The notes: generated by a model not told the origin, from the letters alone. DNA of 8,409 nt from Myxococcales bacterium (GCA_003155465.1 PMCR01000532.1:11796-20204), one strand, 5' to 3'; numbered from the stretch's first letter, positions 1-7,121 are shown. Made by a program: numbers and translations.

Positions 1-1560
1 ACCGGCTGGGCGAGCCACCTCTACTATTGGGTCTATCCAGGCTGCATGGTGGGAGTCACCGCCCTGCTCACCGGGTATCTGCTCAACCAGTTTTTCCCAA
101 ACACGTTCAGTGGGTCCATTAACAGCCCCCTATTCATGATACTCTTCTGTGTGGGTTTTGCTTTCGGAGTTGCCTACATCGCGTTCCGGGGCGTGACAGG
201 CACCACCGGCGTGAACGTCCTCATCAACATCGTACAGATCACGGCCCTGCTGGTCTTTTCCGTGATGGCCATCTCCTACCGGGTCCACCACCCCGAGGGC
301 TCGCGCGCCTTCCAGCTTGTCAATGGCATTCCGGTCGACTACAACGTCGTGCAGGAGCCCGTCATTGAGGATGGCAAGCCCAAACTCGATGCCGCCGGGG
401 AGCCAGTCACGGCGCCAAAGATGGATGACGACGGCATGCCGGTGGCCGAAATGAAGGATGGCAAGCCGGTGCCCTTTACCATCACCTACGCCGCCAGCGA
501 GGCCATGAAGATGGAGCCGGTGGATGCCGACCATCCCAACACGCTGACCCCTCACTTCAAGTTTCACGACAAGGCGTCTTCGGTGCCAGCACCTCACGGA
601 TTCTCGCTCATCGTGATTCAGGCTTGTATCGCCATCCTCATCCTGGTTGGCTTCGAGTCGGTCACGTCGATGGGCGAGGAGGCGCGCAACGCCAAACGAG
701 ATATCCCGCGCGCCGTGCTGCTGTCTCTCGGCATTCAAGGCATCTTCTGCTACTTGATTGAATATTTCGCGGCCAACTACTTCCTCAATCAGGGGTATAC
801 CATGACCAATGCGGCGGGCTCGGGCGCGCCCCTCGGGGACATGATGGTGATAGTGGGGACGTGGCTCTTCGGCAGCTACCAAGCAGGACGCGCCTTCATG
901 TTGGTGCAGGCGGTCACTGTGTTCCTGGCGCTCATTGGCACCACCCTGTCCTGTCTGAGCACGGGGGCCCGCGTGACCTACGCCATGGGCCGGGACGAGG
1001 AGATGCCCTCACACTTCGGCCTCCTGCACGGCAAGACCCTCACGCCATATCGCTCGATCTGGATTCTGGCGGCAATCTCGGCGGTCGTCGGCATCATCAC
1101 GGTGTCACTCTATCTCGGCGGGACCACGCCTTCAGCTTTGGAGCCCAAGTTCCAGAACCTATGGTACGGCTTTGGGGTGTTCAGCCCAGAGACCTACGCC
1201 AAATTGCCCAATACTTTGGTCATTGTGACCCTGGTCAGCAACTTCGGCACCTTCATGCTGTACATGATGACCTGCATTGTGGCGATGGTGGCGTTCCGCG
1301 AACACCAGTCATTCAACGGGTTCAAGCACTTGTTCATCCCACTGTTCGGCTTGGTGGCCAATCTGCTGTGCATGCTATTCTACCTGGTGGGGCCGTTCAT
1401 GGTGGCGGGCATGAGCGTGAAGGAACCGTACATAGCGCTTGGGGCCTGCGCTCTTTGGGGCGTCTACGGGGCAGTGTACTTCCTGCGCAACAGCAAGGCC
1501 AAGGCACGTGCCGTGATGGTGGAAAGGCCGTTGGTCAGCGCAGATCACCTGCCAGCCTAG
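1..1560 (+). CDS. APC-family amino acid permease (5' end outside window)
   Basis: This is an integral inner-membrane transporter of the amino acid-polyamine-organocation superfamily, probably taking up an amino acid; the substrate cannot be read from sequence. The reading frame is open from base 1 (TGWASHLYYWVYPGC precedes the ATG at 46), so the true start lies upstream and 519 codons are visible. Hydrophobic segments include the stretches around 61-100, 130-190 and 205-280. They continue after the insert with the APC hallmark GFESVTSMGEEARNAKRDIP (about 649-708), in which an E(E/A) pair and a basic N-x-K/R-x-I-P motif follow the membrane helix. Several more helices run to the C-terminus, which ends in a short basic cytoplasmic tail. 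A hydrophilic stretch of about 106 residues (283-600) interrupts two helices, far longer than loops in typical APC proteins. The gene converges with amt, 70 bp away. Family assignment is strong; specificity is unknown. Confidence 0.9.
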   Translation, partial: TGWASHLYYWVYPGCMVGVTALLTGYLLNQFFPNTFSGSINSPLFMILFCVGFAFGVAYIAFRGVTGTTGVNVLINIVQITALLVFSVMAISYRVHHPEGSRAFQLVNGIPVDYNVVQEPVIEDGKPKLDAAGEPVTAPKMDDDGMPVAEMKDGKPVPFTITYAASEAMKMEPVDADHPNTLTPHFKFHDKASSVPAPHGFSLIVIQACIAILILVGFESVTSMGEEARNAKRDIPRAVLLSLGIQGIFCYLIEYFAANYFLNQGYTMTNAAGSGAPLGDMMVIVGTWLFGSYQAGRAFMLVQAVTVFLALIGTTLSCLSTGARVTYAMGRDEEMPSHFGLLHGKTLTPYRSIWILAAISAVVGIITVSLYLGGTTPSALEPKFQNLWYGFGVFSPETYAKLPNTLVIVTLVSNFGTFMLYMMTCIVAMVAFREHQSFNGFKHLFIPLFGLVANLLCMLFYLVGPFMVAGMSVKEPYIALGACALWGVYGAVYFLRNSKAKARAVMVERPLVSADHLPA

Positions 1561-1582
1561 AGAGTCGAATATGGCCAACGCA

Positions 1583-1631
1583 ACGCGGGCGTCGCTCCTC
1601 TCTCCCCGGGGTGGCGCCCGTGCCGCGTTTT
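1583..1631 (+). terminator. possible terminator between convergent permease and amt genes
   Basis: ACGCGGGCG (1583-1591) can pair with CGCCCG (1615-1620) plus GCGT (1625-1628) across a bulge, and four T follow at 1628-1631. A CCCCGGGG palindrome (1604-1611) sits in the loop. The placement, 22 bp after the permease stop, suits a terminator. The stem is imperfect and the T tract is short, so this is a weak call. Confidence 0.35.
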
Positions 1632-2974
1632 CAGGCGTGAGGATAGGCTTGCGAACCCATTTCCAGAGAATCGAGACCGGTCCACTCCACTTCGGAGGGC
1701 ACCCGGTTGCCCATCACGCGATCAATGAACCGAAAGAACCCGTAGGCGAGAACGAAAACCAGAATCGCATTGCCGGCGACACCAATCAATTGTGCCAGAA
1801 GCTGGCTGACGTCCCCGAAGAGCAGGCCACGCACAGGGCCGGTCACACCGTTCCAGCCTTCGCCATAGCTTCCATCGGCCAGGAGTCCCAGGGACAGGGC
1901 GCCCCAGGTTCCGCAAGCTCCGTGAACGGCGATGGCGCCGACGGGATCGTCGATGCGCAGGCGGCGTTCAAGCAGGGTCACCACCAGGAACACCAGCGGG
2001 CCAGCCACCGCGCCGATCAGAACGGCGGAGGCCGGGCCAACGAAAGCGCAGGGCGCGGTGATGGCCACCAATCCGCCGAGCATCCCGTTGCACGCCATGC
2101 CAATGTCGGGCCGTCGCGACAGGTACCAGGCCGTGGCCAGCGCGGCGATGGCGCCCGCAGCCGACGAAAGCAGGGTGTTGCTGGCCACTATCGCGATGCG
2201 ACCGTCATTGGCATTCAATGTCGAGGCGGCGTTGAAGCCGAACCAGCCGAAGGCCAGTATCAAGGTGCCCACCATGGCCATCGGCAAATTGTGACCGGGA
2301 ATCGCCGCGATGGTTTCGTCGCGCCGGTACTTGCCGACGCGCGGACCAAGCACAATCGCGCCGGCCAGCGCAGTGATTCCCCCGGTCATATGCACGACCG
2401 ACGAGCCAGCGAAGTCCACATGGCCGTGGCCGAGGCCCCAATTCACACCCATCTGGGCCAGCCAGCCCCCGCCCCACACCCAGTTGCCATAAAGCGGGTA
2501 GAGGAACATGGACATGAACAGGCCGTAGGCCAAGAAGGGCAGGAATTTCCAACGTTCGGCCATGGCGCCGGTGGGAATAGTCGCGGCCGTGTCCATGAAC
2601 ATCGCAGCAAACAAGAACATGGCCAGGTTGACTGGGTCATGGGCAACCGAGACCAGGGCGAACTTGCCGGCGCCGAGAATTCCGTAGCTGTGTCCGCCAA
2701 AGTGAAGGCTGATCTCGTGTGCGGGCGCCAGCGCCGCCCCCAGGCTGGGCCAGCCGTGTACGCCGCCCAGCATGAAGCCGAACCCGCACAGCCAGAATCC
2801 CAGCACACCCACCGGGTAAATAATCATGTTCATGGCCATGGTGTTCACCGCATTCTTGGCGCGGGTGAATCCCGTCTCCATCATGGCGAATCCAACCTGC
2901 ATGAACATGACGAGGAATGCGCCCAGCAGCACCCAGGCCAGGTTGAGCGCGTGTTCAAGGGAAGACGCTGACAT
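1631..2974 (-). CDS. amt: Amt-family ammonium transporter
   Basis: This 447-residue inner-membrane channel conducts ammonia/ammonium and belongs to the Amt/MEP/Rh family. The N-terminal helix carries the family signature AMMETGFTRAKNAVNTM (residues 30-46). The TGAMAER segment (135-141) and WVWGGGWL (165-172) line the outer vestibule region. The twin pore histidines are present: H195 in SSVVHMTGG and H351 in AVHGACGTWG. About 11 membrane helices are expected. The cytoplasmic tail GLDSLEMGSQAYPHA (433-447) matches the conserved C-terminal region that communicates between subunits and binds PII proteins. The start is fixed by AAGAGGAG (2983-2990 on this strand) about 8 nt upstream. The gene begins one base after the stop of the kinase gene, implying co-transcription and probably translational coupling. 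No glnK/glnB gene is adjacent in the window, although that is the usual amt partner. Confidence 0.96.
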   Translation of the reverse strand: MSASSLEHALNLAWVLLGAFLVMFMQVGFAMMETGFTRAKNAVNTMAMNMIIYPVGVLGFWLCGFGFMLGGVHGWPSLGAALAPAHEISLHFGGHSYGILGAGKFALVSVAHDPVNLAMFLFAAMFMDTAATIPTGAMAERWKFLPFLAYGLFMSMFLYPLYGNWVWGGGWLAQMGVNWGLGHGHVDFAGSSVVHMTGGITALAGAIVLGPRVGKYRRDETIAAIPGHNLPMAMVGTLILAFGWFGFNAASTLNANDGRIAIVASNTLLSSAAGAIAALATAWYLSRRPDIGMACNGMLGGLVAITAPCAFVGPASAVLIGAVAGPLVFLVVTLLERRLRIDDPVGAIAVHGACGTWGALSLGLLADGSYGEGWNGVTGPVRGLLFGDVSQLLAQLIGVAGNAILVFVLAYGFFRFIDRVMGNRVPSEVEWTGLDSLEMGSQAYPHA

Positions 2975-2975
2975 G

Positions 2976-3977
2976 CTACAGACTCCTCTTACTTTGGGTC
3001 GAGCGGCCCGACCCGCTTCGGTGAGGATGACTGCACCAGATCAAGCCGGTCAGCCCGGCCAGCACGAGCACCACAATCACCGGCATGAGCACCCGCCGCG
3101 GCACAGAGAAGCGACGGCGGACGCGGCCCTTTTCCGGGTCGTAGGGCGCAACTGCTGCGGGATTGTGCAAATCGACCAGCAATTCGGCCGCCCCGGCGTA
3201 GCGATCGCGCGGCGAGCGTTCCAGTGTCTTCATCAAGATCGCCTCAAGGGAACGATCAAGCCCCGGCACGTAGTAAGTCGGCAACGTGGGATCCTCGTTG
3301 GCCTTGGCGCGCAGGAGCGCGTGGGGATTGGCGCTCGAATAGGGCAGCTCCCCCGTCAGCATTTCGTAGAGGATGGTGCCGAGCGCATACACGTCGGTCC
3401 GGGCATCGCCGCGCCGCCCGCCGATCTGCTCGGGCGCCATGTAGTCGGGGGTGCCGATGGTGTTGGACAAGCCCGCCCAGGTCAGCCGGCGCGCCGAGGC
3501 GTCGAAGGCGATGCCGAAATCCAGGATCTTGGGTACGCCGGCTGGGGTCACCAGAATGTTCTCCGGTTTCATGTCGCGATGAACGACCTTGCGCTCGTGC
3601 ATATAGGCCAGGGCTTCGCAGACAGGAATCGCCAGTCCAAGCGCCGTCTCCGTGGTCATCGCCTTCCGCTCTTGCATGACAGCGCGCAGGGACTTGCCCT
3701 CGACGAATTCCATCACGATGTACATGCGGCTCTTTTGCTTTGGCCGCAGCACACGCACGATGTTGGGATGCTCCAGGCGCAAGCCCAGTTCCTCCTCGCG
3801 CCGAAAACGCTCGAAGAATACGACGTCGCTTTCAAACTGGGGATGGGGGATCTTCAGCACCACGGTGGCACCGCTTGCGCTGTCGACGGCTTTGAAAATC
3901 GACGCCATTCCACTGCGCGCCAGCACGTCGGTCAGCTGGTACTGGTCGATACGTTCGCCGACAATCACTTCGCGCAT
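2976..3977 (-). CDS. membrane-anchored eukaryotic-like Ser/Thr protein kinase
   Basis: A Hanks-type kinase of 333 residues that phosphorylates proteins on Ser/Thr, with its catalytic domain in the cytoplasm. Kinase motifs in order: a degenerate phosphate loop LARSGMASIFKA (19-30), the ATP-anchoring lysine in VVLKIPH (K42), catalytic loop VVHRDMKPEN (131-140, with D135, K137, N140), DFG (153-155), activation segment with S/T residues, GTPDYMAPEQ (175-184), and DVYALG (195-200). A juxtamembrane basic stretch (RVRRRFSVPRR) leads to a single C-terminal membrane helix at about 297-314. After it comes only a short tail with no PASTA or other sensor domain. The ATG at 3977 is preferred because the domain begins directly after it; an in-frame ATG at 4058 would overlap the divergent phosphatase start. 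No clear Shine-Dalgarno is seen. It is followed one base later by amt and is divergent from a PP2C phosphatase, its likely antagonist. Confidence 0.93.
   Translation of the reverse strand: MREVIVGERIDQYQLTDVLARSGMASIFKAVDSASGATVVLKIPHPQFESDVVFFERFRREEELGLRLEHPNIVRVLRPKQKSRMYIVMEFVEGKSLRAVMQERKAMTTETALGLAIPVCEALAYMHERKVVHRDMKPENILVTPAGVPKILDFGIAFDASARRLTWAGLSNTIGTPDYMAPEQIGGRRGDARTDVYALGTILYEMLTGELPYSSANPHALLRAKANEDPTLPTYYVPGLDRSLEAILMKTLERSPRDRYAGAAELLVDLHNPAAVAPYDPEKGRVRRRFSVPRRVLMPVIVVLVLAGLTGLIWCSHPHRSGSGRSTQSKRSL
2983..2990 (-). promoter_or_regulatory. Shine-Dalgarno of amt inside the kinase gene end
   Basis: Read on the minus strand, AAGAGGAG lies 8 nt before the amt ATG and overlaps the last codons of the kinase gene. 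It decides the amt start and indicates a tightly coupled kinase-amt operon. Confidence 0.75.
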
Positions 3978-4016
3978 CAGAAGACCGATCCGAGGCAATT
4001 CATGAGGCCATCTTGA

Positions 4017-4898
4017 ATGTCGATCGCTAAAGAAGCAAATCAAGACGACCCAGGACACAGCGGGAATTTACCTGCCGGAAACGAACCGTCTCCGCCAGCG
4101 GCGCCCGTATATGCCTTTGACATGGCCGCATTCAGCCACCCGGGAACCGAACGTGGCGACAACGAAGATTCCTGCGTCAGCCATCGCGAGAGCGACGAAT
4201 GCGGCCTCGTGGCGGTGGCCGATGGCGTTTCCAGCTACGACGGCGGCGAGGTCGCAAGCCAGCGCGCCACAGAAGTGTTGGTGCGATCCTTCAAGGAACA
4301 GGGTCCTGGCGTGGTCACCATGAAGCGGCTGGTCCGTGCGGTTCAGCAGGCCAACATCGAAATTTACGACACCGCGGTGGTGGTGCCGCAACTGCGCCGC
4401 ATGTGCACAACTCTGACGGCCGTCGTGCTCGATCGGGGCGAGGCGCTTGCCGCCCACGTGGGCGACAGCCGTTTGTACCTGATCCGCGAGGGACAGGTTC
4501 TGCAGCTCACCAAGGACCACACCGTGGCTGCCGAACGCGCCAGTTTGGGACTGATGAGCAAGGAACGTCTGCGCAACCATCCCGATCGCTGCGTGCTCAC
4601 CCGCAGTGTGGGGCGCGAACTTATTGTGGGTGTCGACCGCCTCACGCGCGAGATCGAGCAAGATGACGTGCTCATCGTGTGCAGCGACGGGCTTTACAAT
4701 TCCCTCGACGAAGCCGAGTTTCCCCGCATCGTAGGGAGTCTGGATGCCGACAAGGGCTGTCGCGCTCTTGTCGACGCGGCCAACAGCATCGGTGCCCCCG
4801 ATAACGTGACCGCGGCCGTCGTCCGTATCACACGCGCACCGGCGAAGGCAGAGCCGACCGGCGGCCTCGGCAATCGCCTCCGACGCTGGCTTCGTTGA
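4017..4898 (+). CDS. PP2C-family (PPM) Ser/Thr protein phosphatase
   Basis: A 293-residue soluble metal-dependent protein phosphatase, probably reversing phosphorylation by the divergent kinase. PPM motifs in order: RGDNEDS (46-52) with the metal aspartate, VADGV (67-71, D69 and G70), a TTLTAVV strand (131-137), HVGDSRLYLIR (147-157), LTKDHT (164-169), LTRSVG (194-199), DVLIVCSDGLYNSL (217-230, metal D224), and DNVTAAVVR (262-270). All expected metal ligands are present, so it should be active. The first 35 residues are a proline-rich, low-complexity extension before the domain. There is no membrane segment, and the C-terminus ends in a short basic helix. The start at 4017 has GAGG at 4004-4007, 9 nt upstream; an alternative in-frame ATG at 4122 would remove the extension. 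Only 39 bp separates it from the kinase start, so promoters for both genes must overlap or lie inside the neighbouring coding DNA. Confidence 0.94.
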   Translation: MSIAKEANQDDPGHSGNLPAGNEPSPPAAPVYAFDMAAFSHPGTERGDNEDSCVSHRESDECGLVAVADGVSSYDGGEVASQRATEVLVRSFKEQGPGVVTMKRLVRAVQQANIEIYDTAVVVPQLRRMCTTLTAVVLDRGEALAAHVGDSRLYLIREGQVLQLTKDHTVAAERASLGLMSKERLRNHPDRCVLTRSVGRELIVGVDRLTREIEQDDVLIVCSDGLYNSLDEAEFPRIVGSLDADKGCRALVDAANSIGAPDNVTAAVVRITRAPAKAEPTGGLGNRLRRWLR

Positions 4899-4950
4899 GG
4901 CTTTACCAAGCTTTCATCGGTCGGAAACACAGCGGCCACATGTTTCTGGT

Positions 4951-4985
4951 ACACCTGAATTGTGACCCCGTGAAGCTCACGGTGT
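4951..4985 (+). other. nested inverted repeats downstream of the phosphatase gene
   Basis: CCGTGA (4968-4973) and TCACGG (4977-4982) form a perfect 6-bp stem with a 3-nt loop. An outer pair, ACACC (4951-4955) with GGTGT (4981-4985), is an alternative partner that overlaps the inner right arm. The element lies 70 bp after the phosphatase stop and just before the small membrane gene. It could be a weak terminator without a T tract, an mRNA structure in the leader of the next gene, or an operator. Function is not shown. Confidence 0.4.
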
Positions 4986-5008
4986 CCGAGAACAGAAGCG
5001 AGATGCTC

Positions 5009-5227
5009 ATGCGACGCTACTACACGAAAACCTTAGGGGCCCTACAGTTGGCGATCGGCCTGGTCTGCTGGATGACCTACCGGGCTGCGGCGCCCGACCT
5101 AGGGCCCGCTGCCACCGTCTTCATTGTCATGCAGGTTGGCGCGGTGGCCGGCTCGATCTGGGCCAACCGCTTGCGGAGAAGGATCGCCCATCCCTCGCCA
5201 CCCAGCCTCTCGCGTGTCCTCAATTAG
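5009..5227 (+). CDS. small two-helix membrane protein of unknown function
   Basis: I do not recognise this 72-residue protein. It has a short basic N-terminus (MRRYYTK), one hydrophobic segment at about residues 8-25 and a second at about 33-51. It closes with a strongly basic stretch (NRLRRR, 53-58) and a Ser/Pro-rich tail. This suits a hairpin inner-membrane protein with both ends in the cytoplasm. The frame is open back to a TTG at 4895, but the upstream stretch holds a hairpin and translates to an unconvincing peptide. An ATG at 5003 is nearly as good as the one at 5009; GCGAG (4998-5002) lies 6 nt before 5009. The gene sits between the phosphatase and nifA, 69 bp from nifA, and may share a transcript with it. 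It is real by hydrophobicity pattern and context, but homology is unknown. Confidence 0.6.
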   Translation: MRRYYTKTLGALQLAIGLVCWMTYRAAAPDLGPAATVFIVMQVGAVAGSIWANRLRRRIAHPSPPSLSRVLN

Positions 5228-5239
5228 TGCCTCCTCAAG

Positions 5240-5265
5240 CTCCCGGGAGATTGCCGCTTCCGGCA
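5240..5265 (+). promoter_or_regulatory. two adjacent dyads upstream of nifA
   Basis: The 69-bp gap before nifA contains a perfect 10-bp palindrome CTCCCGGGAG (5240-5249). It is followed at once by TGCCG-CTTC-CGGCA (5252-5265), a 5-bp stem with a tetraloop. No -24/-12 element or strong Shine-Dalgarno is visible in this gap. The dyads could serve as an operator or as a weak attenuator or terminator; nothing decides between these. Confidence 0.35.
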
Positions 5266-5296
5266 GATCGCTCTGTCATCGGCCGCACCATCCAAC

Positions 5297-6886
5297 ATGA
5301 ACGACACTGCCAAGACCCTTCATCCGCATGGCCGGCAAGACTTGGATCTTCTCTTGGAAGTCAGCGAGGAGATCACGCGAACCGTCGCCATCAACCAGGT
5401 CACCGGCCCGGTCTTGCAACGGATGGCGGCGCGGATGGGCATGTTGCGCGGAACTATCACGATTCTGAATCGCGCCACCGGCGCCATCGTCATCGAAGAT
5501 GCCTTCGGGCTCAGCCCGCATGAGATGGAACGCGGCCGCTACGCCCTGGGCGAGGGGATCACGGGCAAGGTCATCGCGACCGGCGAGCCTGCAATTGTGC
5601 CCGATGTGGTCGAGGAGCCGCGGTTCCTTGATCGCACATGCGCGCGCCGGCGCAACCGCACCAGTGAAGGCGGGAGGGTCTCCTTCATTTGCGTGCCCAT
5701 CATCAACGGCAAGGAGGTCGTGGGGGCGCTCAGCGTCGACCGGCTTTCGCACGACGAAGTCTCTCTCGACGAGGATGTCCGCCTGCTGACCATCATCGCG
5801 TCCATGCTTGCACAAGCCGTGCGCATGCGACAGGCCGCGCACGAGCAGGTCGAGTCGCTGGAGCGGGAAAACGCGCGCCTGCACGGTGAGCTGGCCCAGC
5901 GCTTTCGTCCTGCCAACATCATCGGCAACTCGACTGCCATGGCCCGCTTGCTCGCCGAGATCGCTCAAGTGGCGGGTAGCTTCACCACGACCCTGATCCG
6001 CGGCGAGAGCGGCGTGGGCAAAGAACTGGTTGCCCAATGCATCCACTACAACAGCCCGCGCGCAGACAAACCGTTTGTTCGCGTGAACTGTGGCGCCCTG
6101 CCCGACGGCGTGGTGGAAAGCGAGCTCTTTGGTCACGAACGCGGCGCCTTCACCGGCGCGGTGGCTCGGCGCAAGGGCCGCTTCGAGCTGGCCAACGGAG
6201 GAACCCTCTTTCTCGACGAAATCGGGGACCTGCCACAGGCCACGCAAGTCAAACTGCTGCGGGTGTTGCAAGAGAGAGAATTTGAGCGTCTGGGCGGCAA
6301 CGAAGTTCTGCACGTCGATGTTCGCATCATCGCCGCGACCCATCGCGACCTGGAGCAACTGGTACAACAGGGCCAATTCCGCGAGGACCTCTTCTACCGG
6401 CTGAGCGTCTTTCCCCTGTACGTCCCGCCGCTGCGCGATCGCCGCACCGACGTGTTGCAACTGGCTGACCATTTTGTCGAGCGATTTGCCAAGGCGGCCA
6501 ATAAACCGGTGCGGCGCATTTCCACCCCCGCCATCGACATGCTGGTCGCCTACCACTGGCCCGGCAACGTGCGCGAATTGCAGAACGTGATCGAACGCGC
6601 CGTCCTGCTGTCGAGCGACGGCGTGATCCACGGCCATCATCTGCCGCCCACCCTGCAAACCGCAGAGGCAAGCCACACGCCCATGCGAGGCAAATTGCGC
6701 ACGACCCTCGACGCCGTCGAGCGCGAGATGATCGTGGAGGCCCTCAAAAGCGCCCGCGGCAACATGGCCGAGGCCGCGCGCAAGCTCGGCATTTCAGAGC
6801 GGATCATGGGACTGCGCGTGGAGCGCTTTCACGTCGACCTCGACAAGCTAAGGCGGGTCTCGGGCCGAATCGGAACGCCACCGTGA
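5297..6886 (+). CDS. nifA: NifA, sigma-54-dependent activator of nitrogen fixation genes
   Basis: A 529-residue bacterial enhancer-binding protein that remodels sigma-54 RNA polymerase at nif promoters. An N-terminal GAF domain (about 15-175) includes the NifA-like stretch FLDRTCARRR...VSFICVPI. A coiled linker (ESLERENARLHGEL, 187-199) leads to the AAA+ domain (about 206-440): Walker A GESGVGKE (236-243), the sigma-54 contact loop GAFTGA (283-288), Walker B GTLFLDEIG (302-310), REDLFYRL (362-369) and WPGNVREL (421-428). The C-terminal helix-turn-helix lies at about 488-512 (NMAEAARKLGISERIMGLRV). Cysteines occur only at 116, 132, 248 and 265. The interdomain linker (about 445-470) has none, so the C-X4-C arrangement of oxygen-sensitive rhizobial-type NifA is missing. 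No nifL is adjacent in the window. ATG 5297 is the only plausible start, but no good Shine-Dalgarno precedes it. A TGT-N10-ACA site upstream of nifH supports the nifA assignment. Confidence 0.95.
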   Translation: MNDTAKTLHPHGRQDLDLLLEVSEEITRTVAINQVTGPVLQRMAARMGMLRGTITILNRATGAIVIEDAFGLSPHEMERGRYALGEGITGKVIATGEPAIVPDVVEEPRFLDRTCARRRNRTSEGGRVSFICVPIINGKEVVGALSVDRLSHDEVSLDEDVRLLTIIASMLAQAVRMRQAAHEQVESLERENARLHGELAQRFRPANIIGNSTAMARLLAEIAQVAGSFTTTLIRGESGVGKELVAQCIHYNSPRADKPFVRVNCGALPDGVVESELFGHERGAFTGAVARRKGRFELANGGTLFLDEIGDLPQATQVKLLRVLQEREFERLGGNEVLHVDVRIIAATHRDLEQLVQQGQFREDLFYRLSVFPLYVPPLRDRRTDVLQLADHFVERFAKAANKPVRRISTPAIDMLVAYHWPGNVRELQNVIERAVLLSSDGVIHGHHLPPTLQTAEASHTPMRGKLRTTLDAVEREMIVEALKSARGNMAEAARKLGISERIMGLRVERFHVDLDKLRRVSGRIGTPP

Positions 6887-7121
6887 CCACAGCAGAGCCC
6901 TGCTCGCGGCGCGGGCGCACTTCGCCACCGCCGTGGGATCGACCGAGCGGCCATTGTCGGGTTTCACTTGCAACCTGGTGCCAAGCCCACGCCAACCTGC
7001 GCGCGCGAGGCGAACAGCGGGCGCTCCCTGTCGAGACCGCCTTCCTCGTGCCGCGCGAGGCGCTCAGCAAGGCGGAAGCCCGTGCCACTCCCAAACCCAC
7101 ACTCCACGTATAGAATCAACC
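6887..7121 (+). other. intergenic region between nifA and the GNAT gene
   Basis: I see no convincing gene in these 235 bases. AGCAG-AGCC-CTGCT (6891-6904) can form a small 5-bp hairpin just after the nifA stop. An 11-base direct repeat CGCGCGAGGCG occurs at 7002-7012 and 7052-7062. A -10-like TAGAAT (7111-7116) lies just before the next gene. No T tract or clear sigma-54 promoter was found. Confidence 0.5.
7109..7116 (+). promoter_or_regulatory. possible -10 element for a leaderless GNAT transcript
   Basis: TATAGAAT ends 5 bp before the ATG at 7122. If TAGAAT (7111-7116) is a sigma-70-type -10 box, transcription would start at or next to the ATG. That would fit the absence of any Shine-Dalgarno. 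No recognisable -35 box lies 17 bp upstream, so the call is weak. Confidence 0.3.

Noticed and set aside
3993..4010. Minus-strand sigma-54-like sequence TGGCCTCATGAATTGCC upstream of the kinase
   Set aside because: The GG-to-GC spacing is one base too long, and sigma-54 promoters tolerate this very poorly; it would also place the start only a few bases before the ATG.
3978..4058. Longer kinase start at 4058
   Set aside because: It would add 27 residues without family resemblance and overlap the start of the divergent phosphatase gene.
4895..5008. TTG start overlapping the phosphatase stop for the small membrane protein
   Set aside because: The extra 38 residues look non-coding, the region holds a hairpin, and a start close to the first helix is more plausible.
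5276..6676. Long minus-strand open frame of 466 codons opposite nifA
   Set aside because: It is a shadow of nifA codon usage, with no domain or initiation signal. The same reasoning rejects the long frames opposite amt (1571-2971), the kinase (2826-4016) and the permease (130-882).
6958..6973. TTGCA after TCGGGTT-TCAC as a sigma-54 promoter for the GNAT gene
   Set aside because: The -24 half does not match and its GG is at the wrong distance from the GC.
6883..7113. A 76-codon frame starting with GTG that overlaps the nifA stop by four bases (GTGA)
   Set aside because: The overlap looks like translational coupling, but the peptide is Arg/Pro-rich, has no recognisable motif or Shine-Dalgarno, and is typical of chance frames in G+C-rich DNA.
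6933..7121. In-frame upstream extension of the GNAT gene
   Set aside because: The added 63 residues are low-complexity and unlike a GNAT N-terminus; the domain begins shortly after ATG 7122.
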